A stretch of 64,000 bases of DNA, from assembly GCF_021134715.1 (NCBI RefSeq), contig NC_060024.1, positions 3,224,001-3,288,000 on the forward strand, in the 5' to 3' direction. A program made the position numbers and the translations under genes. Source of the stretch: Daphnia pulex. Its lineage: Eukaryota > Arthropoda > Branchiopoda > Diplostraca > Daphniidae. Shown piece after piece: positions 12,380 through 24,366 of the stretch; positions within the stretch are counted from its first letter, which is position 1, and each line of letters begins with the position of its first letter. The notes under the pieces were generated by a model. The model saw nothing but the letters and a program-made list of their open reading frames with translations. It had not been told where the DNA came from and searched no databases.

Positions 12380-12990
12380 AAATCTCTCGAGTCAATCAGT
12401 TAGCTAAAGATATCTCAATCAAGGTCGGAGATAATTTGGGATTCAATTTGGTAGCAAGTTGAAAGGCTAGCTGGCTTACTTGACACATACTAACATATGT
12501 CATCTTCTTCTCAATGGAGTCATTGAACTATCTTGGCCTTTCCCTCATCTGGAAAACTTGCTCGACAAAATGTTAACACTGATTAGCTCAATTAAGTAGG
12601 CCATCAAACTGCAATTAATTTCATTGTTATCTGGCATAAATCAATTCTCTTGTGTTATTTAAATAAGACACTCAAACTTCTGGGTAAAATCTTTTTCGTC
12701 AACTGGCAGTTTGGCCTAGCTAAAGATTTGTCGTTATTGGTTGATGGCAATAAGGGATTCATTTTGGGCGTATACTGAAAGCTTTCTTACGTCCACTGGA
12801 GACAGGTTAACATAAATATCTGCTGATTGATGGAGATAAGGAACTAGCAGAGCCCTTTCTTCTAATATGACAACCTGCCAGACAAAATTATCGCACTTCT
12901 TAGCCAATTTGTATATTCTAAAGACTGCATTTAATTTATTTGTTACCTGAGATATAACCTTGAGCAACGACATTTAAGTTTGCAGGCACT
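12380..12990 (-). pseudogene. tandemly duplicated decayed ORF of unknown function
   Basis: Two neighbouring segments, about 12400-12670 and 12690-12990, align with each other after heavy divergence. On the minus strand the second is open (12973-12734, 79 codons) while the first reads a related sequence broken by several stops. Shared residues include V/I-T-x-K-L-x-A-V and D-I-(5-6)-S-(3-4)-K-x-x-x-L-S. I do not recognise the family. The surroundings contain GGGGCAAGTTGG motifs (12176-12210), so this may be the relic of a transposon gene. Confidence 0.35.
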
Positions 12991-13579
12991 TTTGCTAGAC
13001 ATCTGTTCCCATAATTGAAAAAATTTCCTTCTTCCTCTGTCAATGTAGCTTTAATGACTTACTCTTGGAATTTCAAATTGAATTCACACATTGATAACTC
13101 TTCTACCTTCTTTAAAAACCGTTTCAATTGCTCTTTCAATTGTATCATTTAAAGTCTTTTCTCTTTCAGCTTTTCTAACAGGGTTTTCCTTAATAAAAAA
13201 AAAGTAAGGAGGTTTTAACAGAGGTTCAGGACTAAAAAAAACACGCAAACTTGCCTCCGAAAAACGGCCAACCTACCCTATGGGTGGGATTCAGTGTTTC
13301 AATTAAAATAACTTACTTCAAATCAAATTAAATAAACATAAATAAATGATTGGCAGCTAGCTAAAAGAATAACCTATCTAACGAATAAAATATCACAAAT
13401 ATACACTCAATAACTAATTGACAAAAAGGAAATCAGTCCGAGAAAAAAAAGACGAAAGTTTTTGGGCTTTAAAACGTCGGGATTTTAGTGCAAACGAATA
13501 AAAATTTGGAATACACCACCTATCGATAAAACTACACTCTTTGGCTATTCTTAAAAATTTGTCGAAACTTCTAATGCCT

Positions 13580-14038
13580 ATGGGGGCGACAGTGCAAGTG
13601 TGTAGTAAAAAGTACAAATTTTGAGGTGGAAAACTTTGAGGTATAGGGAAGGGTTCTCTGAGTTGATTTTATTGTAAATCATTCTTTATATTCGTATAGA
13701 GTGAAGAATTGTGCTTCTTTTGGCACAAAGAAAAAAATTTTAGCTTTACTTTTAGTATTTTTTGTAAATTTTTGAAAACGCCGTATTTAACACGGCGCAT
13801 ATGGGGGAAAACGGGTGTACCTAATAAACTGAACGATACCGTAGCGCCGTGGGGGTTAATCCTACGACAACTTCATGTGTAGAAAAAATGTAGATTATCA
13901 TTAGATCTACTCAGGGCCAAAAGGAAAAAAATCTAGCCCAAGCGGTTCAAGAGTTATTGCATTTTTTCTAGGACACGTAGTGCCATAAGAATGCACTGAA
14001 AATAGGGGGGTGTACCTAATAGTTTGGTGGGTACTGTA
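13580..14038 (-). mobile_element. single arm of the Tc1/mariner-like foldback family
   Basis: Closely matches the right arm of the 48340-49240 foldback, from GAGGTGGAAAACTTTGAGG to the terminal GGTGGGTACTGTA. It also carries part of the loop (GTAAAAAGTACAAATTTT). The opposite arm is missing. Confidence 0.75.
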
Positions 14039-17000
14039 TTAAGATAAAAAACTGTTTCTTTGAGGTTTTAAGCATATATTTTCCTGCTATGACTATTGAA
14101 ATTTTTTGACCGATATTTCACTTTTTCAGAATTCAGTATTACTGAGGTTTTATGCCTAAAAACATGTCAATAACATGACTGATGTTGCATATTAGGTTTA
14201 AACTTATTACTTTTAAATTTAAAGGGCAGATAAAACCTGAAATGACTATTTAAGATTTTTTTTTATTGCTGTCACTTTTTTCATATCTCTGGGAAATCAT
14301 TGTTTCAAGAAACATTCAAAAGTAGAAGGTTTAATAACAAGAGAGAACGGAATCATCTTGAACAAAAAATTTTTTTTCGATTATTTCTCTTTGTATTAAC
14401 TTTTCATTAAATATGTTTTACATGTATTGTAAAACATCCTCTTGTCTACCTTCCATATTTTTTATTTATTTTTCCGTTTGAAAATAAAGGAGTTGTAACG
14501 TTTTTTGCGTGAAGTGATTCATGGCAACACTACGATGCCTTTGAATTTTTCCCCCTTCTTGGTGCAGGATTTGGACAGCTTTTTCGTTTTATTTTTACTT
14601 GTCAAAGGATTGACAACTCAAAAAAATACCAGTGGCTAAATGAGCCTATTACTCCTTTTTCTTTCTTCCCACCTTTTGCTTTGTTCCTAGCCCCCTAAAA
14701 AAGGGCTAAAAGTTAAACATAGTTTCCCGCATTGCGGGTAGGTGGCTTTCAAAAATAAAATCGCTGTTCGGATGTTTTTGGACCATACTGCAGTACATTC
14801 TCGATCAAAAGTGGGCTACCTAGCGCTACTTGTAAGATGCGAAACGGAAAGCGAAACTTATAAGTTGAGGAAAGCTTCTTACATAGTAACCTTCACAACC
14901 ACCAATCACTGGACTGGTAGATGGGAAACTAAATATATTTTATTCAATAATGAAAATTATCTTTGGCTGGAGTAGAACCTTATCTATTGAGATCTGAAGC
15001 TCTGTACGCTATCCCGCACAAAACTCATTACATATTCAATCAGCTACGCTCTCCCTTGTATCTCTCTTCGGATCCCAATCCTTCTTACTTCTCGATCTGA
15101 TAGCTCCATGCAGCTCCCGCCCGCGGTAAAGTTCTCTCCTTCCTCGACCATCACCTTCCCCGCCGTGCCCCACACTGCCTTCTTTCTCTACTTTTCTCTT
15201 ATCATGGGTTTGATCGTTCCATAAACTTCAGATGCACCTTATGCCGTCTTTGTAAAATATTTACAGCATCGAATTTAAAGCCTTATTTATGAATTTTGAT
15301 GAAAATTATACCTTGTTGTATTTTACAGAATTCTAACTTCAAATGCTTTCTGTGTTGTCTTTCCAGACACAACTATTTTATTGTGATTCTTCGACCTTTT
15401 CTCAGTTTACACATTCGTTTGGGTCGTTTCATCATACATGAAAAACTAGCATGCACAATATTTTCGAAACACAAATCCACGTTAGAATAATTGTGTCTAG
15501 TGTAATAGATCGAGGCATGCATGTCCGATATATAGGCTAATTTGATGAAAGCGCACGCTATTATGATTGTGGTAATTTCACTATAATGGTATAGTAGTGA
15601 AATGCTACTTTCAGCAAAAAATAGTTCAATACGAGCAGTGTACTACTATAAAGGTGATCCTCTACCTAATACGTAGAGGACACTACTCTTTAGGTTGCGA
15701 AAAAAATGCTACTTAGTGCTATTCAACTGAGTGCTAACAGAAAAGTAAGCCCCATTGGAACGAGAGTGTGGCTCTACCACCTGGTAGATACATTTTAACT
15801 ATTTATTATTTATATATTAAGTATTTCCTACCGATTTCCTACCTTTTTCCTACTTTTTTGTGCGACAATTTGAAGAAGACAAAGAGAAGGAAATGAATGG
15901 CAAACCAGCTTCGAAACCACTGAGCTAATTGAATCTCGTGGAAGTATTTATTACGTATTAAGGGAAATTAAGCACAAGCATGTTCCCAAAATACTTATTA
16001 AGCATTACAAATAATTATTGAGCATTAAAATACATTTCTCATAATTTGCGTACGTTTAATGCGTTTTATTTATGATAAGTATGTGGCTAAAGGTACTTGT
16101 TTTGTAAACGTACCTAATTTCATTTTATCAGCATAAATATTATATTATATTTCCATTACGTTTGTCGTAAGCAATAGTTGAAACATTGGGAAAAAGGCAA
16201 GATAGTCTACTTTTAACTGAATATACAAAAGTAGAATGAAGAAAAAATTTCCTACTTTGTAAAAGTAGAAGGAATTTCCCCACCTTTTCCTAACTTAAAA
16301 GTGTAAAGTCCTTTCTTCCTCATTAACTACCTTTAGGACATAAAAGTGAATGTTGCTTACTAGTAAATTTAAGCTTGACTGTACCAAATGCATGTGCAAT
16401 CTCAACACTCAATATATATTTTTTTTAAGTATACTTAAAGTCAAACGGAAAAGTAGGATAAGATAGACAAATATGAGATACTCTACTTTTCTACGCGACT
16501 TTTTCTAAATTTAGATGTTACGTCCATCAGGTTGTTACGTCCACACTGTTAAAATTCCTTCGGAATTTCGGTGATTTATCTCCCCTAAAAACGGCAATTT
16601 CACCTAAAAACGGTGATTTTCGCTTGCTTCACGGAATGAGGTGATTTTTCACCCTTAAAAAATATCTAGGGGTTAACTACCGGAAAAAAGGGATTTCACA
16701 CCAGAAAACGGTGTAGCCGCAACTGAAATTGGCACTTAATTCACCAAAAACTATTGACAACGGCCACAAAATGGTTTTGAACGCAAGTCATCGTATGAGC
16801 TAATAAACTTAGAATTAAAACAATATAATATAATTTGGTTATCTAAGTACAGTTTTAGTCATGTAATTGCCATGTTTATTTGGCATAAAAATTCATTCAT
16901 TTACTGTAATGACCTTTATCATTATGTAGGAAAGCTTTCAATTTTGTACGTTTTTCTATGTCACATACTTTAATCAATATGAAGTTTTTAAAAATTGATT

Positions 17001-17190
17001 GTCTACACTATTCTACCATTCAATCCAGCAACAGGAGTAAAGCATTAAAAAAATTAAGATTATAGTAGACTTTCTACAGCATCATTTAAATTGAATAAAA
17101 TGCTACGTGCAATGAGAATAAACACAATTTTCTTAGTCCAAAAACACTTCCGCTGAATACTGGATACCTAATTTTACCAAGTAAAGAATA
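14039..17190. other. intergenic, no gene seen
   Basis: No supportable gene. About 15040-15215 is a pyrimidine-rich stretch of higher GC. A small hairpin (TTTCACTATA...TAGTGAAA) lies near 15575-15602. From 16560 to 16720 there are repeated GGTGATTT and TTTCACC-type words, probably an old repeat. Confidence 0.45.
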
Positions 17191-17199
17191 GCCGAGTAA

Positions 17200-17272
17200 G
17201 TAAAGACTAGCCGAGTGGATAGTGTGATTGATGGAAACAACAAAAGTCTGTGGTTCAAACTCCGGAATCTTC
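17200..17272 (+). repeat. tRNA-like sequence or SINE head
   Basis: TAGCCGAGTGG (17208-17218) fits the pol III A box and GGTTCAAACTCC (17252-17263) resembles a B box at tRNA-like spacing. No paired acceptor stem was found, so I call it a tRNA relic or SINE head rather than a working tRNA gene. The segment before it is partly duplicated (GTAAAGAATAGCCGAGT). Confidence 0.45.
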
Positions 17273-17289
17273 TTTTATTTTTGCCTGAA

Positions 17290-19620
17290 ATTGAAGGTTA
17301 AATTCTTCACCGATTTTAGGGGCCCTTCACCTAAAATTTTTTTTCGGTAAAAATAACACCTACGTGGCAGAGTCCCTCTTAGGTGCAAATTTCATAAATT
17401 GGTTCTTTTTTTAACAGTGAATGACTACTAAAAGGTACTATGTTTATTTGGCTACCGAAAAAGTAGAGCAAAAGTAGGGACAAAAGACTGAGTGTAATCT
17501 CAAAAAATCTTTTAATTCACATTTAAAACATTCGGGGAATAGCTTAAACTAAATGTCCAAACTATCGATGAAAAGCCAGTTGATTATTGGGTTTTATCTG
17601 TACCTAGAAAGCAGATGAATATAATGACTGATGCTTTATAGGTGAGATCTTTGTTTGTTATGGTTTTCTATTTGCCAACACCAATATTTGGATGATGTTC
17701 AAAAATTCTTAGCTTCAGGGTTTAGATCAACATTAGTTAACCCCCTGAATGAAACTAAACACAAATACATCATAAGTTAACCAAATCACTACATCTGAAA
17801 ATTAATCGCCACATATTAACAAAGTTCAATTTGAGGTACTTAAAAGTGAGGGGAGGGGTATTCTTTCCTGATGAGTCCAGTTAAGTCGAAGTATCTTTCA
17901 TTTGTCAGGATGATACCTGAAAGTTGCCTTAGAATATTTATGTATGGTAGCTCAATTCGTCTCCGCGTTCATCTCAAGATGTATGGTACATTGTCCAATC
18001 AACCAGAAAATAAAAAATATATTTAGTGATCGCATTATGTCTTGATTGTGTCTCAGCCTTACAATCAGCATTCCCAAAATACAAAGTTCTGAGACTAACA
18101 TCTGTGGTTTTAAGGAACCCATCATAAAGATGCTGGTGTAGAATAATTGCCCTATACCCCGAAATCTGATCGTCGAATACCTGGGGTATTCCAATTTAAT
18201 CACGGTACCCGAGTTCGAGTAGGCTTGTTCTAAGGGTATTCGTTTAATTCCGAATAGGGTTTGCCTATTCCAGACCTATTCTAAGCAATGGTATTTCAAC
18301 TTACAATATTCGTCGAAGAGGGTTAGAATATACCCTGAAAACTAAGTGAACTAAAATTTTTATAAATGTTTCTTATGTTTGATAAGTAGGTATTTGCAAT
18401 GCTTAATAAATTTATTCTTTTTAATTTTATATTTGAGGTCAGATTAGCAAAGCGGTTTGCAAGCTGGAGTGAGACTCCAAAGGACAATTATTTAAACCTC
18501 AACAAACCAAACTTATTTTCTTAAATTTACTTAATGATGACAAAGTACTTTTAGCATAGATTAAGAATTATAGAAAGTTAATTAAGTAAACAAGTTTCTT
18601 TAAGTACGTAAATTCAGAGTACGTTACCACCACTGCGTACGTTTTTCACATTCGAATAATGATGAATACAATTCTATTAATAAAAGATATCTAGCTACGG
18701 TATTTAGGTCAATTTCCCTTCCCCCGCCCACAATTGTATATCTGTTTTTTAGGATACACTGGACAATTTTCTTAATTTTTAATAAAAAAATATAAAACTC
18801 TTGATAATTTTTCTCGACTTCGTGAAAACACCTCTCTAAAAATTCCGTATATCAAATGGAGCCAGACATCTTTCTGTTTACACATTTCTACAGTTAAGGT
18901 AGATAAATTGTAGAAATGTGGAAACATAAAGTAAACTTATGTCCCTCTGGCATGATTTCTATTCGCACACATACGGGTAGCCAGCTTCTAGGCCGTAGGC
19001 AATGCTGCCGAGTCTTCAAAATTTCAAGTTCAATACAGTAAAGTTAAACATTTTTCTTTCGCTAGATGGGATCAAAAGTATCTTAACTTTTTGGAAAAAG
19101 TAACCAGTAATTTTCATACCCTAAAGAAAGCGATACTAAATTTTAACTGAATTTGACACAAGATACAAGATAGAGAAAAGATACCAAAAGTATCTTATCT
19201 TATATTATCTTAACTGATCTTTTACGAAAGATAGGATTCACTGATCCCAACGCACAAATTTGTTTCAGGGTAATTGTTACCAGAGGTTAATCATGTGAAA
19301 ATGTTTTTTTCCCGTTGGTTTGAGGTGTGGTCGTAGTTTTTACAAAAATATAAATTAAACACATTTTATCAAATATTTACGAAATAAATAAAGATAAATC
19401 TTAATGGCTTTTTAAAAAAGGTCTTTCCTTTGCCTTAAAAAACTATAGTGTAACCAAGGCTTAAACATGAACTACACTAAAAATAAACAAAACAAGATTC
19501 CTTCGGTAATGTCCTTCGGTCATTTTTTGAAAAGTTAAAGAGACAGAAAGTCTAGTTTTAATAGTAAATTAATACATACTAATTTATTCTTTATAACTAA
19601 TTGACTAATAATATTTCAAT
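17290..19620. other. intergenic, no gene seen
   Basis: AT-rich sequence with no gene I can support. A short inverted repeat (CACATTTCTACA...TGTAGAAATGTG) lies at about 18881-18923. AAGATA/TATCTT-rich sequence occupies 19080-19240. Confidence 0.45.
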
Positions 19621-19630
19621 ATTATGAGTG

Positions 19631-19681
19631 GTGCGACTTAGTTGTGGCGGAGGCTTCGCCCCGCCAACCCACGTCGCATTT
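19631..19681 (-). repeat. stable hairpin of a dispersed repeat at the satellite edge
   Basis: GGCGGAGGCTTCGCCCCGCC can fold into a GC-rich hairpin. The reverse complement of this 50-bp block is closely similar to 31381-31427. Its TGCGACTTAGTTGTGGCGG part is also inverted at the satellite unit junctions (20007-20025). Confidence 0.6.
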
Positions 19682-20695
19682 CATGTTTAGATTAAGTAAT
19701 AGCAACATTTATTACTATAGTAACATGGAATTAGAAAAATTATTAGTTACTTATAAACTATAAAGTAATGGATGTGGTCTTTTAGCAGTTAGATCAAACC
19801 ACAGCAAAAAATCTTTATTACGGCATTTACCCAAAGTTTTTTTTTACGACCGGTTCCGAAATCGATACCGATATTAGCGTCGCTAGCGATATTACCAAAG
19901 CTTTAATTCGTCTTTCGTTACACTGTTTTGAGTACAGCACTCTATGTATCGCTAGCAGCGATACTATCGGTATCGATTCCGTTATCGGTATTAACAAACC
20001 TGAGCCCCGCCACAACTAAGTCGCATTTCATGTTGAGATTAAGTAATAGCAACATTTATTACTATAGTAACATGGAATTAGAAAAATTATTAGTTACTTA
20101 TAAACTATAAAGTAATGGATGTGGTCTTTTAGCAGTTAGATCAAACCACAGCAAAAAATCTTTATTACGGCATTTACCCAAAGTTTTTTTTACGACCGGT
20201 TCCGAAATCGATACCGATATTAGCGTCGCTAGCGATATTACCAAAGCTTTAATTCGTCTTTCGTTACACTGTTTTGAGTACAGCACTCTATGTATCGCTA
20301 GCAGCGATACTATCGGTATCGATTCCGTTATCGGTATTAACAAACCTGAGCCCCGCCACAACTAAGTCGCATTTCATGTTGAGATTAAGTAATAGCAACA
20401 TTTATTACTATAGTAACATGGAATTAGAAAAATTATTAGTTACTTATAAACTATAAAGTAATGGATGTGGTCTTTTAGCAGTTAGATCAAACCACAGCAA
20501 AAAATCTTTATTACGGCATTTACCCAAAGTTTTTTTTACGACCGGTTCCGAAATCGATACCGATATTAGCGTCGCTAGCGATATTACCAAAGCTTTAATT
20601 CGTCTGTCGTTACAGTGTTTGGAGTACACCACTCTATGTATCGCTAGCAGCGATACTATCGGTATCGATTCCGTTATCGGTATTAACAAACCTGA
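19682..20695. repeat. 346-bp satellite, three units
   Basis: Units start at 19682, 20029 and 20375 (periods 347 and 346 bp); the third stops at about 20695. Units 1 and 2 are almost identical and unit 3 has several substitutions. Each unit contains a 31-bp imperfect inverted repeat (in unit 2, arms 20207-20237 and 20293-20323) rich in ATCGATACC and CGCTAGCG. The short reading frames across the array come from the repeat and are not credible genes. Confidence 0.92.
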
Positions 20696-20929
20696 CAATC
20701 ATGCAAAAACTTATGACAATTAAAAACTTTATCATTAAGATTATTTTAGCTAAAGATATATCACATTAACAATAGAAATACAAGTATAATGTCAGCCTAC
20801 CCTAACTTTTCTAACAAAGTTTAATCTTTAATAATATGATTGAAACTATTTCAATCAATTAGCAATAAGATACTAGTAAATACGTCATGCAACACTGCAT
20901 CATTGAGCACTGACAGCACTGACAGTTGC

Positions 20930-21086
20930 AAGATTTTCGTCCATTTGCAACCGAGGGATTGCATTTTAAAAATTAATTTTTTATGGTCTTCACTAATACG
21001 CATCTTTTAAAAAAATTACTGAAATAGTCTTAGTAGTATGGGAAAAACAAAAAAAAAAATTTTTTGGCCCATTAATCGTGGCGTTA
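20930..21086 (+). mobile_element. family G element, 5' part, interrupted
   Basis: Matches about 1930-2075 in the fucosyltransferase intron (GATTGCATTT.AAAAATTA, CTGAAATAGTC..AGTAGTATGG, ATTAATCGTG). It stops at TGGCGTTA, the target site of the inserted 3.28 kb transposon. The 3' part resumes at 24367. Confidence 0.75.
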
Positions 21087-21399
21087 GGTTAAAGTCTATT
21101 TTAACAACCCACTTTTTACTATACTTTGTAATTTTATTTTACTTAATTCCGCATTTTTCTCTATAGAAACTGGTAGTTTTACTTCAATACACCTTTTATT
21201 GTATTATACTACTTTATTATACTTTATACTTTACTTAATGGCACAACACCGCGGATGAGCACACACGCATAAAGGTTAGTATTGTACTGGTTGAAAACAA
21301 ATTTTATGAACGTTGCCAGATTAATGCAACATTGCCATTTAGTACAATAATGATTTGGTGATATATAGACAAAGAATGCTGGCTTTAAATATCATTTCG

Positions 21400-21464
21400 T
21401 AGCTCAATGGTATAGTTCTGGGTTAGTGATCTAGAGGGTCGTTGTTCGGGACTGGTTCAAACTT
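21400..21464 (+). repeat. tRNA-like sequence inside the transposon
   Basis: TAGCTCAATGG (21400-21410) is a good A box and GGTTCAAACTT (21454-21464) a B-box-like match. No convincing acceptor stem is seen, so it is probably a tRNA-derived or pol III promoter-like relic. Confidence 0.4.
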
Positions 21465-22226
21465 ATTATGTGATTATATGTAAATAAAATGATTAAAATT
21501 ATTTAGTAAAGTATCTTTTCATTTAATTAGTACATTATGATAATGTACAGAATATTTACAATAGCAAGTGCCGATTAAAACGAGTGATTATTTTAATTTA
21601 CTGTACTAAATAGTTAGGTTAGGTTAGTTTACTTTGCTATATAGTTTACTAAGATTCATATTATAATTGAAGTAAGTTAAGTAAAGGAAGTTAACTTGGT
21701 GATGGGTTGATATTATTTATTTGGTTAGTTACAACTTTGTCATTGTTCGTGAAAGATGTCGTCTAATGGTTCATGGCAATTTTTCCCTTCAACTAGTGTA
21801 ATTATAAACAATTATAGAGTTGGGCTTAATGGATTCTATACAAAGTGTAAAAAAAAACCGTCACAAATCAAATCAATCATTCCATTTTAATTAATTCGAT
21901 GGACTTCATTTCAACTTGTTATGATATGTGCTTCATTATCTCCCATGGATTTATATAAATAATTGGTGGAAATTGGATTTATAGATAATACCTATGCATC
22001 TATTTGTAAGAATTGCAAAGGACAGCTTAGTATAGTAAGTAAATTATTATTGTTACAAAGATCAGACATTAATACTTTGTTGATAGATTTCGTTTACCAA
22101 TGCCATTGACGGTATTATATTCAAATGTAATCACACGCTTTTTGCTAATGGTAGTAAAATCAAAAGGAAAAAATGTGACAAAAAATATGTTGGGGTAGAG
22201 CTAGATATTTTATAGAATAATATTTA

Positions 22227-23573
22227 TTAGTTCATGTTTAATAAAATTTTATGACTTATGACTTTTACATCTCTCTCGTTAACAATGGAATGATTTTTGA
22301 TTTTATCACTTGACAGTTCTTCAGAATCTTCAAAAGACTCGCTGCCTTCTTCCCTTGACTTTTTAGTGACTGTTCCACTTGACTTTTTCATTTGACTATC
22401 TGACTCGCTGTCTTCTTCACTTGATTTTTCATGGACTTTTTCATTGGACTTCTTCATTTTACTATTTGATTCTTCATAATCCTGTTATATAGTAAAATAT
22501 TTATGCATTGTTACTATATTACATATTTATTTTGATTCAATTACCTCCTCCATTTCACTATCTGACTCGCTGTCTTCTTGTCTTGAATTTTCATGGACTT
22601 TTTCATTGGACTTCTTCATGTGACTATTTGATTCTTCATAATCCTGTTATATAGTAAAATATTTATGCATTGTTACTATATTACATATTTATTTTGATTC
22701 AATTACCTCCTCCATTTTACTATCTGACTCGCTGACATCTTCCCTTGAGTTTTCATTTACTGATTCACTTGACTTTTTCATAGGACTGTTTGATACTTCA
22801 GAAGACTGTTATATAGATAATATTTATGCATTGTTACTTGATATTACTTATTTATGTAACTTAAAGTACCTCTTCAATTTCACTATCTGGCTCGCTTACT
22901 TTTTCTCTGGACTTTTCATTCACTTTATTGCTTGACTTGTTTACGCTACTATTTGACACATCTGAGGACTGTTATGTACATAAAAGATCTATGTATTATT
23001 ATTTGTTTTAGATATTTATTTTAATTGACATACCTTTTCCAACTGACTATCTGACTTGCTTGCTTCATTATCATAATCTTCATCATCATCTTGCTCATCT
23101 TCCATCTCGTCATCTGAAATGTAACTTGTATCTGCAACCAGTGATTTTAGCTCAGGATTTTCTATCGTACTGCATGACATTGAACTTGACTGTAAATATT
23201 TTATAGATATTATTAAAAGATAGTTTATAATAACAAAATTTATTTATATTACTGGTCTTTTGGCTACAAGCATTTCTTCGATTAAAAGTTTACTACTGAC
23301 CTACACAGAAAATAAATATAGTATCCTCAAAATCTTCAAAGCTATAAAATATTTTACCCTTTCTGCTTCTATTTGAGCTTTCGATTGAGCCAGTTCAGAT
23401 TTCAAGTTCTGTAAAGAAATTTGATTAATGTAATTAAAAAGTTAAAGATTTAAATTAAAGCTTACTTTAATTTCAACGTTTACTGCTCTTTTATACGCCA
23501 TAAATCCTTTTATAAGTTGCGTTTTTGTTAGAGTCGTTAGTTTATTTTCGGGTAACTCGTTAATTTTTGACAT
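22227..23573 (-). CDS. eight-exon gene for an acidic 304-residue protein with amplified exons
   Basis: Not recognised as any known family. Exons (minus): 23573-23466, 23408-23358, 23300-23253, 23189-23034, 22968-22870, 22805-22707, 22643-22545, 22481-22227. All seven introns (49-66 bp) are GT-AG and phase 0, and the joined frame is open. The protein starts MSKINELPENK. Residues about 20-66 are Lys/Glu-rich and probably helical or coiled-coil (LKSELAQSKAQIEAER). Residues 70-121 are strongly acidic (EDEQDDDEDYD). Exons 5, 6 and 7 are each exactly 99 bp and encode homologous 33-residue modules with a KS.E.V.E.SRE core ending in S-E-x-D-S-x-x-E-E, typical of casein kinase 2 sites. Exon 8 begins with a fourth module and repeats part of it internally. 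AATAAA overlaps the stop. It lies wholly inside the 21087-24366 transposon and may be nuclear, by composition only. Confidence 0.85.
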
Positions 23574-24366
23574 TTTAGACCTTTACTTGACTTATTACTT
23601 AACTCTGTTGACTTAACTATCTACTGTGTTTTATATTGTAGTGTACTGTGTTGACTTTTAATATTTTTAACCGTTATTTCACTTCATTGACTTGTTAAAC
23701 TAAATATTTTAATTTTATATTTTTAATTGTTATTTACTGCCAGTCTCATATATATAGTCATAATTTATTTTTATTTACGAAATTTGCCAAAGTTTGTTTG
23801 TTGTGTTTGTGTTTCTCAGGTTCAAATTAGTGAATCATGCAACATCTAAAAAAATTTGGAGCAGACGAAGCCTCATTGTCATTTCATCAGTTCGATTTTT
23901 GACTGAGATAGTGTAGCAACTCACACTAGTGAAATAATTCAAAAGAATTTAAGTTTAAGTAGTGCATTACGGATTATTTGTTTGGAAGAAAATAAGTCAG
24001 TGCTTACTGCAGAAAATTGGATAATCTTTATATGCCAGTAAGAATTTTGTAAATTATTAAACAAATTTGTTATCTGTAGTTAAGTTGCTTTGCTGATTGA
24101 TCTAGAGCTAAGTAAGATATTCATTGGTTTAAATTTAGTAAAGTAATGTGTATTTCAGCAGATTTTTTATGTATTTTTGCTTTACTTTATTATACCTTGA
24201 GTACTTTATTATACTTTGAGTACTTTATTATACTTTACTTTACCCACCTAAAACCCCTGTATTTCCTCGCTACGCTCGGGCTCATTCCCGTTAGGTTACT
24301 TAACTATATTACATTAAGTAAAGTAAAAGTAAAATAAAAAGTGGGTTGTTAAAATAGACTTTTACC

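Larger units (their letters stand above)
21087..24366. mobile_element. 3,280-bp DNA transposon with 8-bp target duplication and cargo gene
   Basis: The left end reads GGTTAAAGTCTATTTTAACA and the reverse complement of the right end reads GGTAAAAGTCTATTTTAACA; near identity continues to about 33 bp through ACCCACTTTTTA. The element is flanked on both sides by TGGCGTTA (21079-21086 and 24367-24374). Family G copies in the fucosyltransferase introns show the uninterrupted site with a single related octamer, confirming an insertion. The only gene visible is the minus-strand acidic-protein gene; no transposase motif was found. GG termini and an 8-bp duplication would fit Mutator-like or Merlin-like elements, but the superfamily is not established. 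Confidence 0.88.

Noticed and set aside
17200..17272. Functional tRNA gene
   Set aside because: A and B boxes are present, but no paired acceptor stem or clear anticodon arm could be drawn, so it is listed only as a tRNA-like repeat.
19827..20698. Three related 62-87-codon frames in the satellite
   Set aside because: They follow the 346-bp tandem repeat and cross its inverted repeat; there is no coding evidence.
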